Shown here: positions 1-7,412 of the stretch, piece after piece
How the letters are laid out: each line of letters begins with the position of its first letter
How positions within the stretch are numbered: the stretch's first letter is position 1
Assembly: GCA_900754515.1 (NCBI GenBank)
Contig: CAAEDD010000063.1
Coordinates: 1-24,458, forward strand
Direction: 5' to 3'
Source of the DNA: an uncultured Oscillospiraceae bacterium
Lineage (GTDB): Bacteria; Bacillota; Clostridia; Oscillospirales; Oscillospiraceae
Length of the DNA: 24,458 nt
Notes under the pieces: model-generated
Databases searched by the model: none
What the model was told of the DNA's origin: nothing
What the model saw: the letters and a program-made list of their open reading frames with translations, nothing else
Made by a program: the position numbers and the translations under genes

Positions 1-1678
1 CGCAGTCCGTGGCCTCCTGAATAAGGCAGCGGTCGGAGGTGACGGCGGAATAGAAGCCATAGCCTCCGGAGAAGTTATAGCAGTCGTAGCCATAGCCCGT
101 GAGTATGCGGCAGGCCACATAGCTCCTCAGGCCGCTCTGGCACATGACGTACACCGGCTTTCCCCCGGGTATCTCGTCCATGCGCTCTCTCAGCTCGTCC
201 ACGGGAATATTTATAAAGTCCGGGGCGTGGCCTCTGGAGTACTCCCCAACGGTGCGGGTATCCAGTAAGGTGACGCTGCCGTCCCTTGGGAGCTTCTCCA
301 CGTCCTCCACGTGGAACTGCTTTACCAGACCGTTGGACAGATTCTCCACCATGAAGCCCGCCATATTCACCGGGTCCTTTGCGGAGGAGTAGGGGGGAGC
401 ATAGGCCAGATCCAAAGTGGCCAGCTCCGTGGCCTTCATGCCGCAGTGGATGGCGGTGGCCAGCACGTCTATGCGCTTGTCCACGCCCTCATAGCCCACT
501 ATCTGGGCGCCCAGCAGGCGGTAGCTGCCCTTCTCGAAAACCACCTTCAAAGTCATGACCTTGCCGCCGGGGTAATAGCCGGCGTGGCTCATGGGTGAGA
601 GCACCACCTTGTCCACATCAAAGCCCGCCTTTTTGGCGTTGGTCTCGTTGAGCCCGGTCGCCGCGGCGGTCATGTCAAAGAGCTTCAGCACAGAGCTGCC
701 CTGGGAGCCAAGATAGCGGCTTTCTCTGCCGCAAATATTGTCGGCAGCAATGCGCCCCTGCTTGTTGGCAGGGCCCGCCAGTGAGATGACGGCATCCTGG
801 CCGGAGACATAGTTCTTCACCTGAACTGCATCTCCCACGGCATAGATATCCGGAACCGAGGTCTCCATTTTGTCGTTGACGACAATGCTGCCTTTGATAC
901 CCAGCTCAAGCCCGGCCTCCGCTGCAAGGCGGCTGTCGGGGCTGACACCGATAGCCAGCACCACCATGTCGGCATGGAGCGGCTTTGCATCCTTCAGCAG
1001 CACATCAACGCCGCCGTCCTTCTCCTCGAAGCCTTCCACGGTGTGGCCCAGAGCCAGCTTTACGCCATGGCGCCGCATCTGGTTGTGGATATAGGCAGCC
1101 ATATCGGAGTCGAAGGGGTTCATCAGCTGCCTGGGCCGCTGGACTATGGTCACTTCCAGGCCCAGCTCCCGCAGGTTCTCCGCCAGCTCCAGGCTTATGA
1201 AGCCGCCCCCCGCCAGCACGGCAGACTTGGGCTTCTTCTCCACCACATAGTTTCTTATCCTAAAGCAGTCTTCCACGGTGCGCAGGGTGAAGAGCTTGTC
1301 TATGCCCGCTCCCGGAAGCTTTGGCTGGGTAGGCTTTGCACCGGGTGAGAGGATAAGTTTGTCATAGCTCTCCTCGAAATCCACGCCTTTTTCCAGATCC
1401 CGTACGGAAACGGTCTTTTTCTCCGGGTGGATGGCGGTAACCTCGTGGTGCACCTTCATATCGACCCTGAACCGGGAATAGAAACTCTCAGGAGTCTGAA
1501 GGGTCAGATCTTCCGGGTCCTCTATGGTGCCGCCGATATAATAGGGCAGGCCGCAGTTCGCATAGGAAATATAGCCGGAACGCTCAAATACTACAATCTC
1601 CGCCTGCTCGTTCAGACGGCGAAGCCTTGCCGCAGCGGAAGCTCCGCCGGCAACTCCTCCTACTATGACAACCTTCAT
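1..1678 (-). CDS. CoA-disulfide reductase-like FAD/NAD(P)H oxidoreductase with C-terminal rhodanese domain (partial, 3' end outside window)
   Basis: Flavin-dependent pyridine-nucleotide disulfide oxidoreductase. The N terminus MKVVIVGGVAGG is the FAD-binding Rossmann motif. SYANCGLPYY carries the single redox cysteine (Cys42) typical of CoA-disulfide reductases and NADH oxidases. A second glycine-rich motif (VLAGGGF, about residue 155) binds NAD(P)H, and DIYAVGDAV is the FAD-closing motif. From about residue 450 there is a rhodanese domain with LLDTR and active cysteine in VMCQSGLRS (about residue 510). Families with this fusion (CoADR-RHD, NADH-dependent persulfide reductase) reduce CoA disulfide, CoA persulfide or polysulfide. 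559 codons lie in the window and no stop is reached. Longer family members add TusA/DsrE domains, so more may follow. The ATG directly abuts the TAA of the upstream rhodanese gene, so the two are probably co-translated. The substrate is inferred from the family. Confidence 0.88.
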   Translation of the reverse strand, partial: MKVVIVGGVAGGASAAARLRRLNEQAEIVVFERSGYISYANCGLPYYIGGTIEDPEDLTLQTPESFYSRFRVDMKVHHEVTAIHPEKKTVSVRDLEKGVDFEESYDKLILSPGAKPTQPKLPGAGIDKLFTLRTVEDCFRIRNYVVEKKPKSAVLAGGGFISLELAENLRELGLEVTIVQRPRQLMNPFDSDMAAYIHNQMRRHGVKLALGHTVEGFEEKDGGVDVLLKDAKPLHADMVVLAIGVSPDSRLAAEAGLELGIKGSIVVNDKMETSVPDIYAVGDAVQVKNYVSGQDAVISLAGPANKQGRIAADNICGRESRYLGSQGSSVLKLFDMTAAATGLNETNAKKAGFDVDKVVLSPMSHAGYYPGGKVMTLKVVFEKGSYRLLGAQIVGYEGVDKRIDVLATAIHCGMKATELATLDLAYAPPYSSAKDPVNMAGFMVENLSNGLVKQFHVEDVEKLPRDGSVTLLDTRTVGEYSRGHAPDFINIPVDELRERMDEIPGGKPVYVMCQSGLRSYVACRILTGYGYDCYNFSGGYGFYSAVTSDRCLIQEATDC

Positions 1679-1999
1679 TTAGTATTCCACCTCTCCTTTA
1701 TACCCGGCGATGCCGCCGATATTTTTCACATTGTTATAGCCGATGCGCCGTAGTATGGCTGCCGCCTGGGCGCTCCTGGCTCCGCTGTAGCAGTATACAT
1801 ACACCGGGCTGTCCTTACCCACACCTATGCTTTTGCGTCCGCTGAGGGTCTGCAAGGGCAGGTTCACGCTACCGGGGATATGTCCCTGACGGTACTCTTC
1901 GCTGCTGCGCACATCCGCCAGCAGCGCCCCCGGTGTGTTCCGGTATTCCTCCAGTTCGGTATTTATATCAGGTCTTTTAAAAATATCCAAGAAGCTCAT
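1679..1999 (-). CDS. single-domain rhodanese-like sulfurtransferase
   Basis: A 106-residue protein covering one rhodanese domain. LLADVRSSEEYRQGHIPGSVNLP is the substrate-proximal CH2A-type motif, and the active-site loop YCYSGARSAQ places the catalytic cysteine at Cys70, which would carry a persulfide. The start was placed at MSFLDIF rather than 15 codons upstream because AAGGGGG lies just before this ATG. No signal peptide is seen, so it should be cytoplasmic. Its TAA stop touches the ATG of the flavoprotein that has its own rhodanese domain, so the pair probably hands sulfane sulfur to a reductase. That job is inferred from context and family; the physiological sulfur donor is unknown. Confidence 0.9.
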   Translation of the reverse strand: MSFLDIFKRPDINTELEEYRNTPGALLADVRSSEEYRQGHIPGSVNLPLQTLSGRKSIGVGKDSPVYVYCYSGARSAQAAAILRRIGYNNVKNIGGIAGYKGEVEY

Positions 2000-2067
2000 G
2001 GCTTTTCCCCCTTGCCTTCTTTTATCTCCGCAGCTTTTGGCCACCTTGTCTTTTATCTTATGGAGTT

Positions 2068-2096
2068 ATTATAGAAGGGAAGTGCGGCGTTTTCCG
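2068..2096 (-). promoter_or_regulatory. possible promoter for the rhodanese-flavoprotein pair
   Basis: On the minus strand a perfect TATAAT lies at 2073-2068, about 69 nt before the rhodanese ATG. The -35 region 17 bp upstream reads CGGAAA, a poor match, so activity may need an activator or may be absent. ruvX ends only 20 nt further upstream, so read-through from folC-ruvX is also possible. Confidence 0.35.
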
Positions 2097-2116
2097 TGAT
2101 GAAATCACCTATATCC

Positions 2117-2524
2117 TCAAAGAGAGCCCAGATAGCCCTCCAGAATAAGACTTGCCGCCACGGCATCCACAGTCTTGCGGTGCTTCTTCTCTTTTTTCCC
2201 GGTGGCATGGAGTATGGCATGCGCCTCTATGCTGCTGCGCCGCTCGTCCCAGAGCACTACCGGCAGGCCGCTCTCCGCCTCCAGCAGTTCCTTGAAAGCC
2301 CGGCACTTTTCCGCCCTGGGCCCCTCGCTGCCGTTCATGTTTTTTGGAAGGCCCAGCACCAGGGTGCCCACATCCCGTTGGCGGGCCTCCTGAGCAATAC
2401 GCCCGGCCAGGCGCTCAGCGTTCCATTCCTCCACCGTCCAGGCTTCACCGCACAGCATACCCAGCAGGTCGCTCACCGCAAGGCCGGTGCGGGCATCGCC
2501 GTAATCAATAGCCATCACTCTCAT
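2117..2524 (-). CDS. ruvX: RuvX/YqgF-family putative pre-16S rRNA nuclease (Holliday junction resolvase-like)
   Basis: A 135-residue protein with an RNase H-like fold. The first strand RVMAIDYGDARTGLAVSD carries the expected Asp7; VLGLPKNMNG, the DERRSS segment and the C-terminal DAVAASLILEGYL complete the family signature. In E. coli and Bacillus relatives it trims the 5' end of 16S rRNA and has been proposed to resolve junctions. A longer frame exists upstream, but the start MRVMAIDYG is chosen because of family length and the GAGGTGG ribosome binding site in front of it, which overlaps the end of folC. The gap to folC is 10 nt, so it is translated as the second gene of the folC transcript. 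Confidence 0.93.
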   Translation of the reverse strand: MRVMAIDYGDARTGLAVSDLLGMLCGEAWTVEEWNAERLAGRIAQEARQRDVGTLVLGLPKNMNGSEGPRAEKCRAFKELLEAESGLPVVLWDERRSSIEAHAILHATGKKEKKHRKTVDAVAASLILEGYLGSL

Positions 2525-2534
2525 ATATCCCACC

Positions 2535-3803
2535 TCAGTGCAGATCAAAGCAGGCGCGGATAGGGCCAACAGAATACAGAGAGCCCACAGCGCAGACCAT
2601 CCCGGTATTGCCTCTGGCCGCGTCAATGGCTGCGGACACGCCCTCCTTTATGCTGGAACAGACAGTGACCTTTTTCCCATATTTTTTCAGTAGCTTCGCC
2701 AGCTCGGGCGCTGGCATGGCCCGACTGCTGTCCGGCGTTATGCACACATACTCGTCCGCCGCATTATTCAGGATCTTCAAAGTCCCCTGGCAGTCCTTGT
2801 CCGAAAGCATGCCCACCAGCAGCACATGGCGCAATCCGGGAAAATAGTTTATCAGATTCGCCGCCACAGTCTCTGCACACTGGGGGTTATGGCCCCCGTC
2901 CACCACAACAATGGGCTCATCATGGATTATCTCAAAGCGGCCGGGCCAGCTCACGGCATAGATACCGTGTTCCACATCGTTCTGCTCCAGCTTCCAGCCC
3001 TTTTTCCGCAGCTGCTCCACCGTCTCCAGAGCCACGGCAGCGTTTTTCAGCTGGTGCTCTCCCAACAGCGGAAGGGCGTAATGCTCTCCTTTATAGCCAA
3101 AGCTCTGACCATAGATGCTGTCAAATTCCTTTTCTATTTTTGAGAAATCGGCAACTATCAGCTCCGCTCCCAGCTCACGGCAGCGCTGGCCTATCACCTG
3201 CATCACGCTCTCCTCCTGCTGATACAGGACGCAGGGGCAGCCCTTCTTTATTATCCCCGCCTTCTCGGCGGCTATCTTCTCCACCGTGTCACCCAGAACT
3301 TCCATATGGTCCAGGCCGATGTTCATTATCACCGCCGCCTCGGGGGACTCTATCACGTTGGTGGCATCCAGCCTGCCTCCCAGCCCCGTCTCCAGCACCG
3401 CTATATCACAGCCTTGCTCGCTGAACCACAGCAGTGCCGCAGCTGTCATCATCTCAAATTCCGTGGGGTGCTGCTCCATGGCCTCAGCCTGGGGTTTTAT
3501 CCGGGAGACTATATCTGCCAGGGCCTCGTCCTCTATCTGCTTGCCGTTTATCTGCATACGCTCATTAAAACGGTAAAGATAAGGCGAGGTAAAAAGTCCT
3601 GTCTTATATCCGCAGCATTTCATCACCGAGGCAAGCAATGCAGCGCAGCTGCCCTTGCCGTTGGTGCCGGCAATATGTATGAATTTAAGGCCGTCCTGAG
3701 GCCGGCCAAGCTTTTCCAGCAGTTCTTTAACACGCTCCAGTCCGGGTCTGGAGCCCAGCCAGGACACTCCGTTTATATATTCCAGAGCTTCTTTATAGTC
3801 CAT
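2535..3803 (-). CDS. folC: bifunctional folylpolyglutamate synthase / dihydrofolate synthase
   Basis: A 422-residue cytoplasmic ATP-dependent ligase that adds glutamate to dihydropteroate and/or reduced folates. HIAGTNGKGS (residues 43-52) is the Mur-ligase-type P-loop. SPYLYRFNERMQING is the conserved folate-site segment, VLETGLGGRLDATNV the central ligase motif, and DGGHNPQC the C-terminal domain motif (usually DGAHNP). Length is normal for the family. The ATG is preceded by AGGAGAGCAAC. It is the first gene of a minus-strand unit with ruvX and is transcribed divergently from the rpmG operon. The sequence does not show whether both activities are present; that is the family default in Firmicutes. 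Confidence 0.95.
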   Translation of the reverse strand: MDYKEALEYINGVSWLGSRPGLERVKELLEKLGRPQDGLKFIHIAGTNGKGSCAALLASVMKCCGYKTGLFTSPYLYRFNERMQINGKQIEDEALADIVSRIKPQAEAMEQHPTEFEMMTAAALLWFSEQGCDIAVLETGLGGRLDATNVIESPEAAVIMNIGLDHMEVLGDTVEKIAAEKAGIIKKGCPCVLYQQEESVMQVIGQRCRELGAELIVADFSKIEKEFDSIYGQSFGYKGEHYALPLLGEHQLKNAAVALETVEQLRKKGWKLEQNDVEHGIYAVSWPGRFEIIHDEPIVVVDGGHNPQCAETVAANLINYFPGLRHVLLVGMLSDKDCQGTLKILNNAADEYVCITPDSSRAMPAPELAKLLKKYGKKVTVCSSIKEGVSAAIDAARGNTGMVCAVGSLYSVGPIRACFDLH

Positions 3804-3842
3804 GTTGCTCTCCTATCTTAACTATAGTTTGATCACACAGTG

Positions 3843-3871
3843 AATATAGCACCAAAAGCCTTGAACGGCAA
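3843..3871 (-). promoter_or_regulatory. folC promoter (sigma-A type)
   Basis: Minus strand: TTGCCG at 3871-3866, a 17-bp spacer, then TATATT at 3848-3843. The start point would fall about 35 nt before the folC ATG. It lies back to back with the rpmG promoter. Confidence 0.75.
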
Positions 3872-3903
3872 GGGAAAATGCATGAAAAAAGTTCAAAAAA
3901 ATG

Positions 3904-3932
3904 TTGACCTTGCAAAGAGCTTATGGTATAGT
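3904..3932 (+). promoter_or_regulatory. strong extended -10 promoter of the rpmG-secE-nusG-rplK-rplA operon
   Basis: TTGACC at 3904-3909, a 17-bp spacer and TATAGT at 3927-3932, preceded by TATGG, which fits an extended -10 (TRTGN). Predicted transcription start is near 3939, giving a leader of about 125 nt before rpmG. Confidence 0.85.
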
Positions 3933-3938
3933 ATGTGT

Positions 3939-4064
3939 TACCTGTCGGACGAGAGGTCTTTTTTCGTGCGCTCTTTGGCGGACGGAGAGACAATCAGGCG
4001 TCCATATACAGGGAGGCAATGCCCGGTGCAATGCCGGGTAAATAAAATAGGAGGTGCCGAAAGA
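3939..4064 (+). promoter_or_regulatory. untranslated leader of the ribosomal operon with candidate hairpins
   Basis: The leader contains GGACG/CGTCC (3980-3984 with 3999-4003) and a CCCGG/CCGGG hairpin (4022-4026 with 4034-4038) just before the AGGAGGTG ribosome binding site of rpmG. The octamer GCAATGCC occurs at 4016-4023 and again at 4028-4035. These could be regulatory, but I do not recognise a known leader class. Confidence 0.4.
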
Positions 4065-4226
4065 ATGGCTGCAGGCGCAAGAGTTAAAATCACACTCAGA
4101 TGCGAAGAATGCAAGCAGAGGAACTACAACACGGTCAAGAATAAGAAGAACACTTCAGACCGTTTGGAGCGCAGCAAATATTGCCCCTTCTGCAGAAAGC
4201 ACACCAAGCATGTTGAAACCAAGTAA
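4065..4226 (+). CDS. rpmG: 50S ribosomal protein L33 (zinc-binding type)
   Basis: A 53-residue large-subunit protein. The motif RVKITLRCEECKQRNY and the second CPFC knuckle (residues 40-43) form the four-cysteine zinc site of the C+ type of L33, and KNKKNTSDRLE is the family core. An open frame continues 75 codons upstream, but the ATG at 4065 is the true start by family length and by the AGGAGGTG site in front of it. The upstream part is the promoter and leader. It is the first gene of the secE-nusG operon, a common arrangement in Firmicutes. The cysteine form needs zinc; cysteine-free paralogues often exist elsewhere in such genomes but none is in this window. Confidence 0.96.
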   Translation: MAAGARVKITLRCEECKQRNYNTVKNKKNTSDRLERSKYCPFCRKHTKHVETK

Positions 4227-4247
4227 GTTCTGAAAGGATGCGTTAAA

Positions 4248-4520
4248 ATGGCTGAAGAAAAGAAACGCGGCAGCGCACCCAGCAAGGCCGTCACCGCCGT
4301 CAAGAAGGACGACACCAGGCCCGGCTTCTTTCAGAGGATAGTCCGCTGGTTCCGTGAGATGAAGAGCGAACTGAAGAAGGTCATATGGCCCACTCCCAAG
4401 GTTTTGGGAAAGAACGTGCTCATCTCCCTCGGCGTGATGTTTGCTTCCGCAATCGTCCTTTGGGGCTTTGACGAGCTGGCCACCATGCTGGTCAACGGCC
4501 TGCTCACTCTGGCAGGTTAA
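4248..4520 (+). CDS. secE: preprotein translocase subunit SecE
   Basis: A 90-residue inner subunit of the SecYEG channel. A charged cytoplasmic N terminus (residues 1-25) is followed by the amphipathic helix RWFREMKSELKKVIWPTP, the hallmark of SecE, and by one membrane segment at about residues 53-75 (NVLISLGVMFASAIVLWGF). The single-span form is usual in Gram-positives. AAAGGA sits 9 nt before the ATG. It lies 21 nt after rpmG and 5 nt before nusG, so it belongs to one transcript. Confidence 0.96.
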   Translation: MAEEKKRGSAPSKAVTAVKKDDTRPGFFQRIVRWFREMKSELKKVIWPTPKVLGKNVLISLGVMFASAIVLWGFDELATMLVNGLLTLAG

Positions 4521-4525
4521 GCGCC

Positions 4526-5050
4526 ATGGCTGAAGAAGCGAAATGGTATGTAGTTCATACCTATTCCGGGTATGAAAACGCAGTGGCCGCTGCTGTGATG
4601 AAAGCGGCAGAGAACCGCAAGATGACGGATCTTATCAAAGAGGTCAACATCCCCATGGAGACCGTCACCGAATACACCGATGCCGGCGAAAAAACCGTCG
4701 AGCGCAAGGTGTTCCCCGGCTATGTGCTGGTGAAGATGATACTCACCGACGACAGTTGGCACCTTATCCATAACGTCCGGGGTGCAACAGGCTTCGTTGG
4801 ATCTGACGGCAAGGCCGTTCCTCTTACGGAGCAGGAGATATACGATCTGGGTGTCGAACGCAGGGAAATCGTGGTGGGCTACGGCCTGGGCGATGAGGTC
4901 AAGGTCAACGACGGGCCTTTGGCCGGGTTCCTTGGTATCGTGGACGAGCTGGAGCCGGAAAAGAACCGGGTCCGTGTGGTGGTGTCCATGTTCGGCAGAG
5001 AGACTCCGGTGGATCTGGAGCTGGACCAGGTCGAGGTCATCAAACATTAA
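4526..5050 (+). CDS. nusG: transcription termination/antitermination factor NusG
   Basis: A 174-residue factor that binds RNA polymerase and affects pausing, termination and coupling to ribosomes. The N-terminal NGN domain opens with AKWYVVHTYSGYENAV and contains the conserved KVFPGYVLVKM segment. The C-terminal KOW domain is seen in GDEVKVNDGPLAGFLGIVDEL. Length is typical. Only 5 nt separate it from secE, and its weak ribosome binding site lies inside the end of secE, which suggests translational coupling. It is followed after 22 nt by rplK. Confidence 0.97.
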   Translation: MAEEAKWYVVHTYSGYENAVAAAVMKAAENRKMTDLIKEVNIPMETVTEYTDAGEKTVERKVFPGYVLVKMILTDDSWHLIHNVRGATGFVGSDGKAVPLTEQEIYDLGVERREIVVGYGLGDEVKVNDGPLAGFLGIVDELEPEKNRVRVVVSMFGRETPVDLELDQVEVIKH

Positions 5051-5072
5051 AATTAAGAAAGAGGTGCTTTAA

Positions 5073-5498
5073 ATGGCACAGAAAGTAGTTGGATACGTAA
5101 GATTCCAGGTTCCCGCCGGCAAGGCAACTCCGGCGCCCCCCGTCGGCCCCGCTCTGGGCCAGTACGGCGTAAATATCGGTCAGTTCACCAAGGACTTTAA
5201 CGAGCGCACCAAGGGCGACATGGGCATGATGATCCCCGTCGTTATCACCGTGTACTCCGACCGCAGCTTTACTTTTATCACCAAGACTCCTCCTGCCGCC
5301 CTTCTCATCAAGAAGGCCTGCGGCATCGAGACCGCTTCCGGCGTTCCCCAGAGGGATAAGGTAGCCACCATCAGCAAGGAAGATGTCCGCAAGATCGCCG
5401 AGCAGAAGATGCCCGACCTCAACTGCACCGACATCGAGTCCGCTATCAGCATGATAGCCGGTACCTGCCGTTCCATGGGCGTAGTCGTCGGAGACTGA
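5073..5498 (+). CDS. rplK: 50S ribosomal protein L11
   Basis: A 141-residue protein of the GTPase-associated centre of the large subunit. The N-terminal proline-rich block GKATPAPPVGPALGQYGVNI and the C-terminal rRNA-binding part ending in the SMGVVVGD motif are both intact. KTPPAALLIKKACG is the linker region typical of the family. A good ribosome binding site (AAGAGGTG) precedes the ATG. It is followed by rplA after a 59-nt gap that holds a probable L1-binding RNA fold. Confidence 0.97.
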   Translation: MAQKVVGYVRFQVPAGKATPAPPVGPALGQYGVNIGQFTKDFNERTKGDMGMMIPVVITVYSDRSFTFITKTPPAALLIKKACGIETASGVPQRDKVATISKEDVRKIAEQKMPDLNCTDIESAISMIAGTCRSMGVVVGD

Positions 5499-5504
5499 GC
5501 CTAA

Positions 5505-5539
5505 ACGTGGGAGGATTAATCCATCCGACTCAACCACAT
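5505..5539 (+). promoter_or_regulatory. probable ribosomal protein L1 autoregulatory RNA site
   Basis: In the rplK-rplA gap GTGG (5507-5510) can pair with CCAC (5534-5537), closing an asymmetric internal loop (GACTCAA on the 3' side). An inner stem forms between GGAGGA and TCCATCC with a central mismatch and a TTAA loop. This GTGGGAG...CCAC arrangement mimics the L1 site on 23S rRNA, as described for L1 mRNA sites in other bacteria. Assignment rests on pattern and position. Confidence 0.5.
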
Positions 5540-5557
5540 TATTAGGAGGAAATCAAA

Positions 5558-6250
5558 TTGTTTAGAGGTAAAAATTATAAAGAGAGCGCAAAGCTCATAG
5601 ATAAGCAGGCCCTCTATGACCCCATGGAGGCCATGAAGCTGGTCATCAGCGCCAGCAAGGCCAAGTTTGACGAGACCGTAGAACTCCACGTAAAGCTGGG
5701 TGTTGACGGTCGTCACGCCGACCAGCAGGTCCGTGGTGCCATTGTTCTGCCCAACGGCACCGGCAAGACCGTCCGTGTCCTGGTCTTCTGCAAAGAAGAG
5801 CGCAAGGAGGAGTGCCTGGAGGCAGGCGCCGACTACGCCGGCGGCATGGATCTGGTTGAGAAGATCCAGAAAGAGAACTGGTTCGATTTCGACACCGTTA
5901 TCGCCAGCCCCGACATGATGGGTACCGTTGGCCGTCTTGGTAAGCTTCTGGGACCCAAGGGCTTGATGCCCTCCCCCAAGGCCGGTACCGTCACCCCCAA
6001 CCTGAAGCAGGCCATCTCCGAGGCTAAGGCCGGTAAGGTGGAGTACCGTCTGGACAAGACCAACATCATCCACTGCCCCATCGGCAAGGTCAGTTTCGGC
6101 GCAGACAAGCTCTATGAAAACTACGCCGCCCTTATCGGAGCCATCATCAAGGCTAAGCCCGCAGCTGCGAAAGGCCAGTACATCCGCTCCTGCGTCACCG
6201 CTTCCACTATGGGCCCCGGCGTGAAGATCAACGCCCAGAAGCAGCTCTGA
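5558..6250 (+). CDS. rplA: 50S ribosomal protein L1
   Basis: A 230-residue protein of the L1 stalk, which also represses its own operon in many bacteria. The N terminus FRGKNYKESAKLIDK, the block VELHVKLGVDGRHADQQVRG and the signature GRLGKLLGPKGLMPSPKAGTV are intact. Translation starts at TTG (5558); AGGAGG lies 6 nt upstream and no in-frame ATG is better placed, so a non-ATG start may lower its yield relative to L11. A hairpin follows the stop. rplJ and rplL, which commonly follow, are absent here. Confidence 0.97.
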   Translation: MFRGKNYKESAKLIDKQALYDPMEAMKLVISASKAKFDETVELHVKLGVDGRHADQQVRGAIVLPNGTGKTVRVLVFCKEERKEECLEAGADYAGGMDLVEKIQKENWFDFDTVIASPDMMGTVGRLGKLLGPKGLMPSPKAGTVTPNLKQAISEAKAGKVEYRLDKTNIIHCPIGKVSFGADKLYENYAALIGAIIKAKPAAAKGQYIRSCVTASTMGPGVKINAQKQL

Positions 6251-6273
6251 TAAAACAACATCAGCTTTATCTC

Positions 6274-6303
6274 ATCCCGGCCGCTCAGCTGAGCAGCCGG
6301 GAT
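6274..6303 (+). terminator. hairpin after rplA (imperfect terminator)
   Basis: ATCCCGGC (6274-6281) pairs with GCCGGGAT (6296-6303), and the centre GCTCAGCTGAGC is itself a perfect palindrome, so the stem has about 12 base pairs with one mismatch. The tail TAATATT is not a proper U tract, so it may attenuate rather than stop read-through into the next gene. Confidence 0.5.
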
Positions 6304-6323
6304 TAATATTGAAGGAGACAGCT

Positions 6324-7052
6324 ATGAATGAGCCTGATCTGAACCGGGAAGAGCCGGTGCTGGAATGCGAAAAGCTCTGGATATATGTCCTGCTGATAGC
6401 CGCCGGCGGCTTCCTTGGAGCTTTTACATATAGTCTGAGAGGCGGTGTTTTCTGCAACGCCCAGACGGCAAACGTGGTGCTTTTGTCCATGGCATTGGGC
6501 AAGGGGAACTGGAGCACCGCACTTTACTATCTCATCCCCATCAGTGCCTATATTCTGGGAGCAGTGATTTCCGAGCTGCTGCCCAACAAGGTCAAACGCC
6601 TGCATTTTCTCCGCTGGGATACCATGCTGGTGGGCATTGAGCTTATTGTTGTTGTGCTGCTGGGTTTTGTACCCGACAGCTGGCCTTATCAGATTTCTCA
6701 AGTAAGCATAAACTTCATCTGCTCCATGCAGTACAACACCTTCCGCCAGGCAGAGCACATCCCCATGTCCACCACCTTCTGCACTAATCACGTTCGTCAG
6801 GTAGGCGTCTTTCTCACCAAGCGCCTGAGGCATCCGGAGGATGCCGCCGTACGCCGCCGTTTTCTGGTGCATATCCTTATGCTCTGCTCATTCTCCGCGG
6901 GAGCCGTAATCTCCACTGTGGCCTGCCGGCTTGTGGGCGGTTACGCCATATGGGGCGCAGGTTTGCTGCTGCTCATTGTTTTTATGGATCTGGCTCACGC
7001 CGACCGCACTACGGAAAAGGAGCTGCTGGATAGAAAGCCCGCCGGGCACTGA
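6324..7052 (+). CDS. YoaK/DUF1275 family membrane protein
   Basis: A 242-residue integral membrane protein with about six hydrophobic segments (for example WIYVLLIAAGGFLGAFTYSL, ALYYLIPISAYILGAVI and GIELIVVVLLGFV). The FCNAQTANVVLLSMALG block near residue 50 matches the conserved QTGN-type motif of the YoaK family. The function of the family is not established. The ATG at 6324 follows GAAGGAG; an in-frame TTG five codons upstream is within that ribosome binding site and is rejected. It lies 73 nt after rplA, past a weak hairpin, and is followed at 38 nt by a small ABM-domain gene that probably shares its transcript. No separate promoter is obvious. Confidence 0.85.
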   Translation: MNEPDLNREEPVLECEKLWIYVLLIAAGGFLGAFTYSLRGGVFCNAQTANVVLLSMALGKGNWSTALYYLIPISAYILGAVISELLPNKVKRLHFLRWDTMLVGIELIVVVLLGFVPDSWPYQISQVSINFICSMQYNTFRQAEHIPMSTTFCTNHVRQVGVFLTKRLRHPEDAAVRRRFLVHILMLCSFSAGAVISTVACRLVGGYAIWGAGLLLLIVFMDLAHADRTTEKELLDRKPAGH

Positions 7053-7090
7053 GGCAAAGCAGCGCCTAACTATGATTTGGAGGTAAAACA

Positions 7091-7387
7091 ATGGTAATTA
7101 TATATTGTGAGGCCAGCATTGCTCCTGAAAAGCAGGCCGAATACCTGGAAAAACTTAATGAATCCGGCATTGTGGCCGCCACCAATACCGAACCGGGAAA
7201 CATCAGCTACGAACTGCTGTGCTCTCCCTCAGTTCCCGGAAAAATGTTTATCGTTGAGCGTTGGGAGAGCCCCAGCGCCTTGCCCGCCCATATGCGCAGC
7301 AAGAACTTCAAAGCCCTGTCCAAGCTCAACGCAGAGTATAAAGTCTCCTCCACCCACACCATGTATGAAGCAAAGGCGCTGAACTGA
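7091..7387 (+). CDS. antibiotic biosynthesis monooxygenase (ABM/YgiN-like) domain protein
   Basis: A 98-residue dimeric alpha/beta-barrel type protein. The pattern IIYCEASIAPEKQAEYLEKL, then EPGNISYELL, then FIVERWESPSALPAHMRSKNFK is the ABM fold signature seen in YgiN quinol monooxygenases and YczJ-like proteins. Such proteins act on quinols, autoinducers or haem-type substrates, or have no known substrate; nothing here selects one. TTGGAGG lies 8 nt before the ATG. It closes a unit with the YoaK-like gene and is followed by a strong hairpin terminator. Confidence 0.85.
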   Translation: MVIIYCEASIAPEKQAEYLEKLNESGIVAATNTEPGNISYELLCSPSVPGKMFIVERWESPSALPAHMRSKNFKALSKLNAEYKVSSTHTMYEAKALN

Positions 7388-7412
7388 CAGACAAGATCAT
7401 AACCGGTCTGGA

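Noticed and set aside
2525..2626. Longer RuvX with a hydrophobic N terminus resembling a signal peptide
   Set aside because: The extra residues are the overlapping end of folC; the family starts at MRVMAIDYG, with a ribosome binding site there.
3840..4064. 75-codon N-terminal extension of the rpmG frame
   Set aside because: It crosses the rpmG promoter and leader, and L33 proteins begin at the ATG at 4065 with a strong ribosome binding site.
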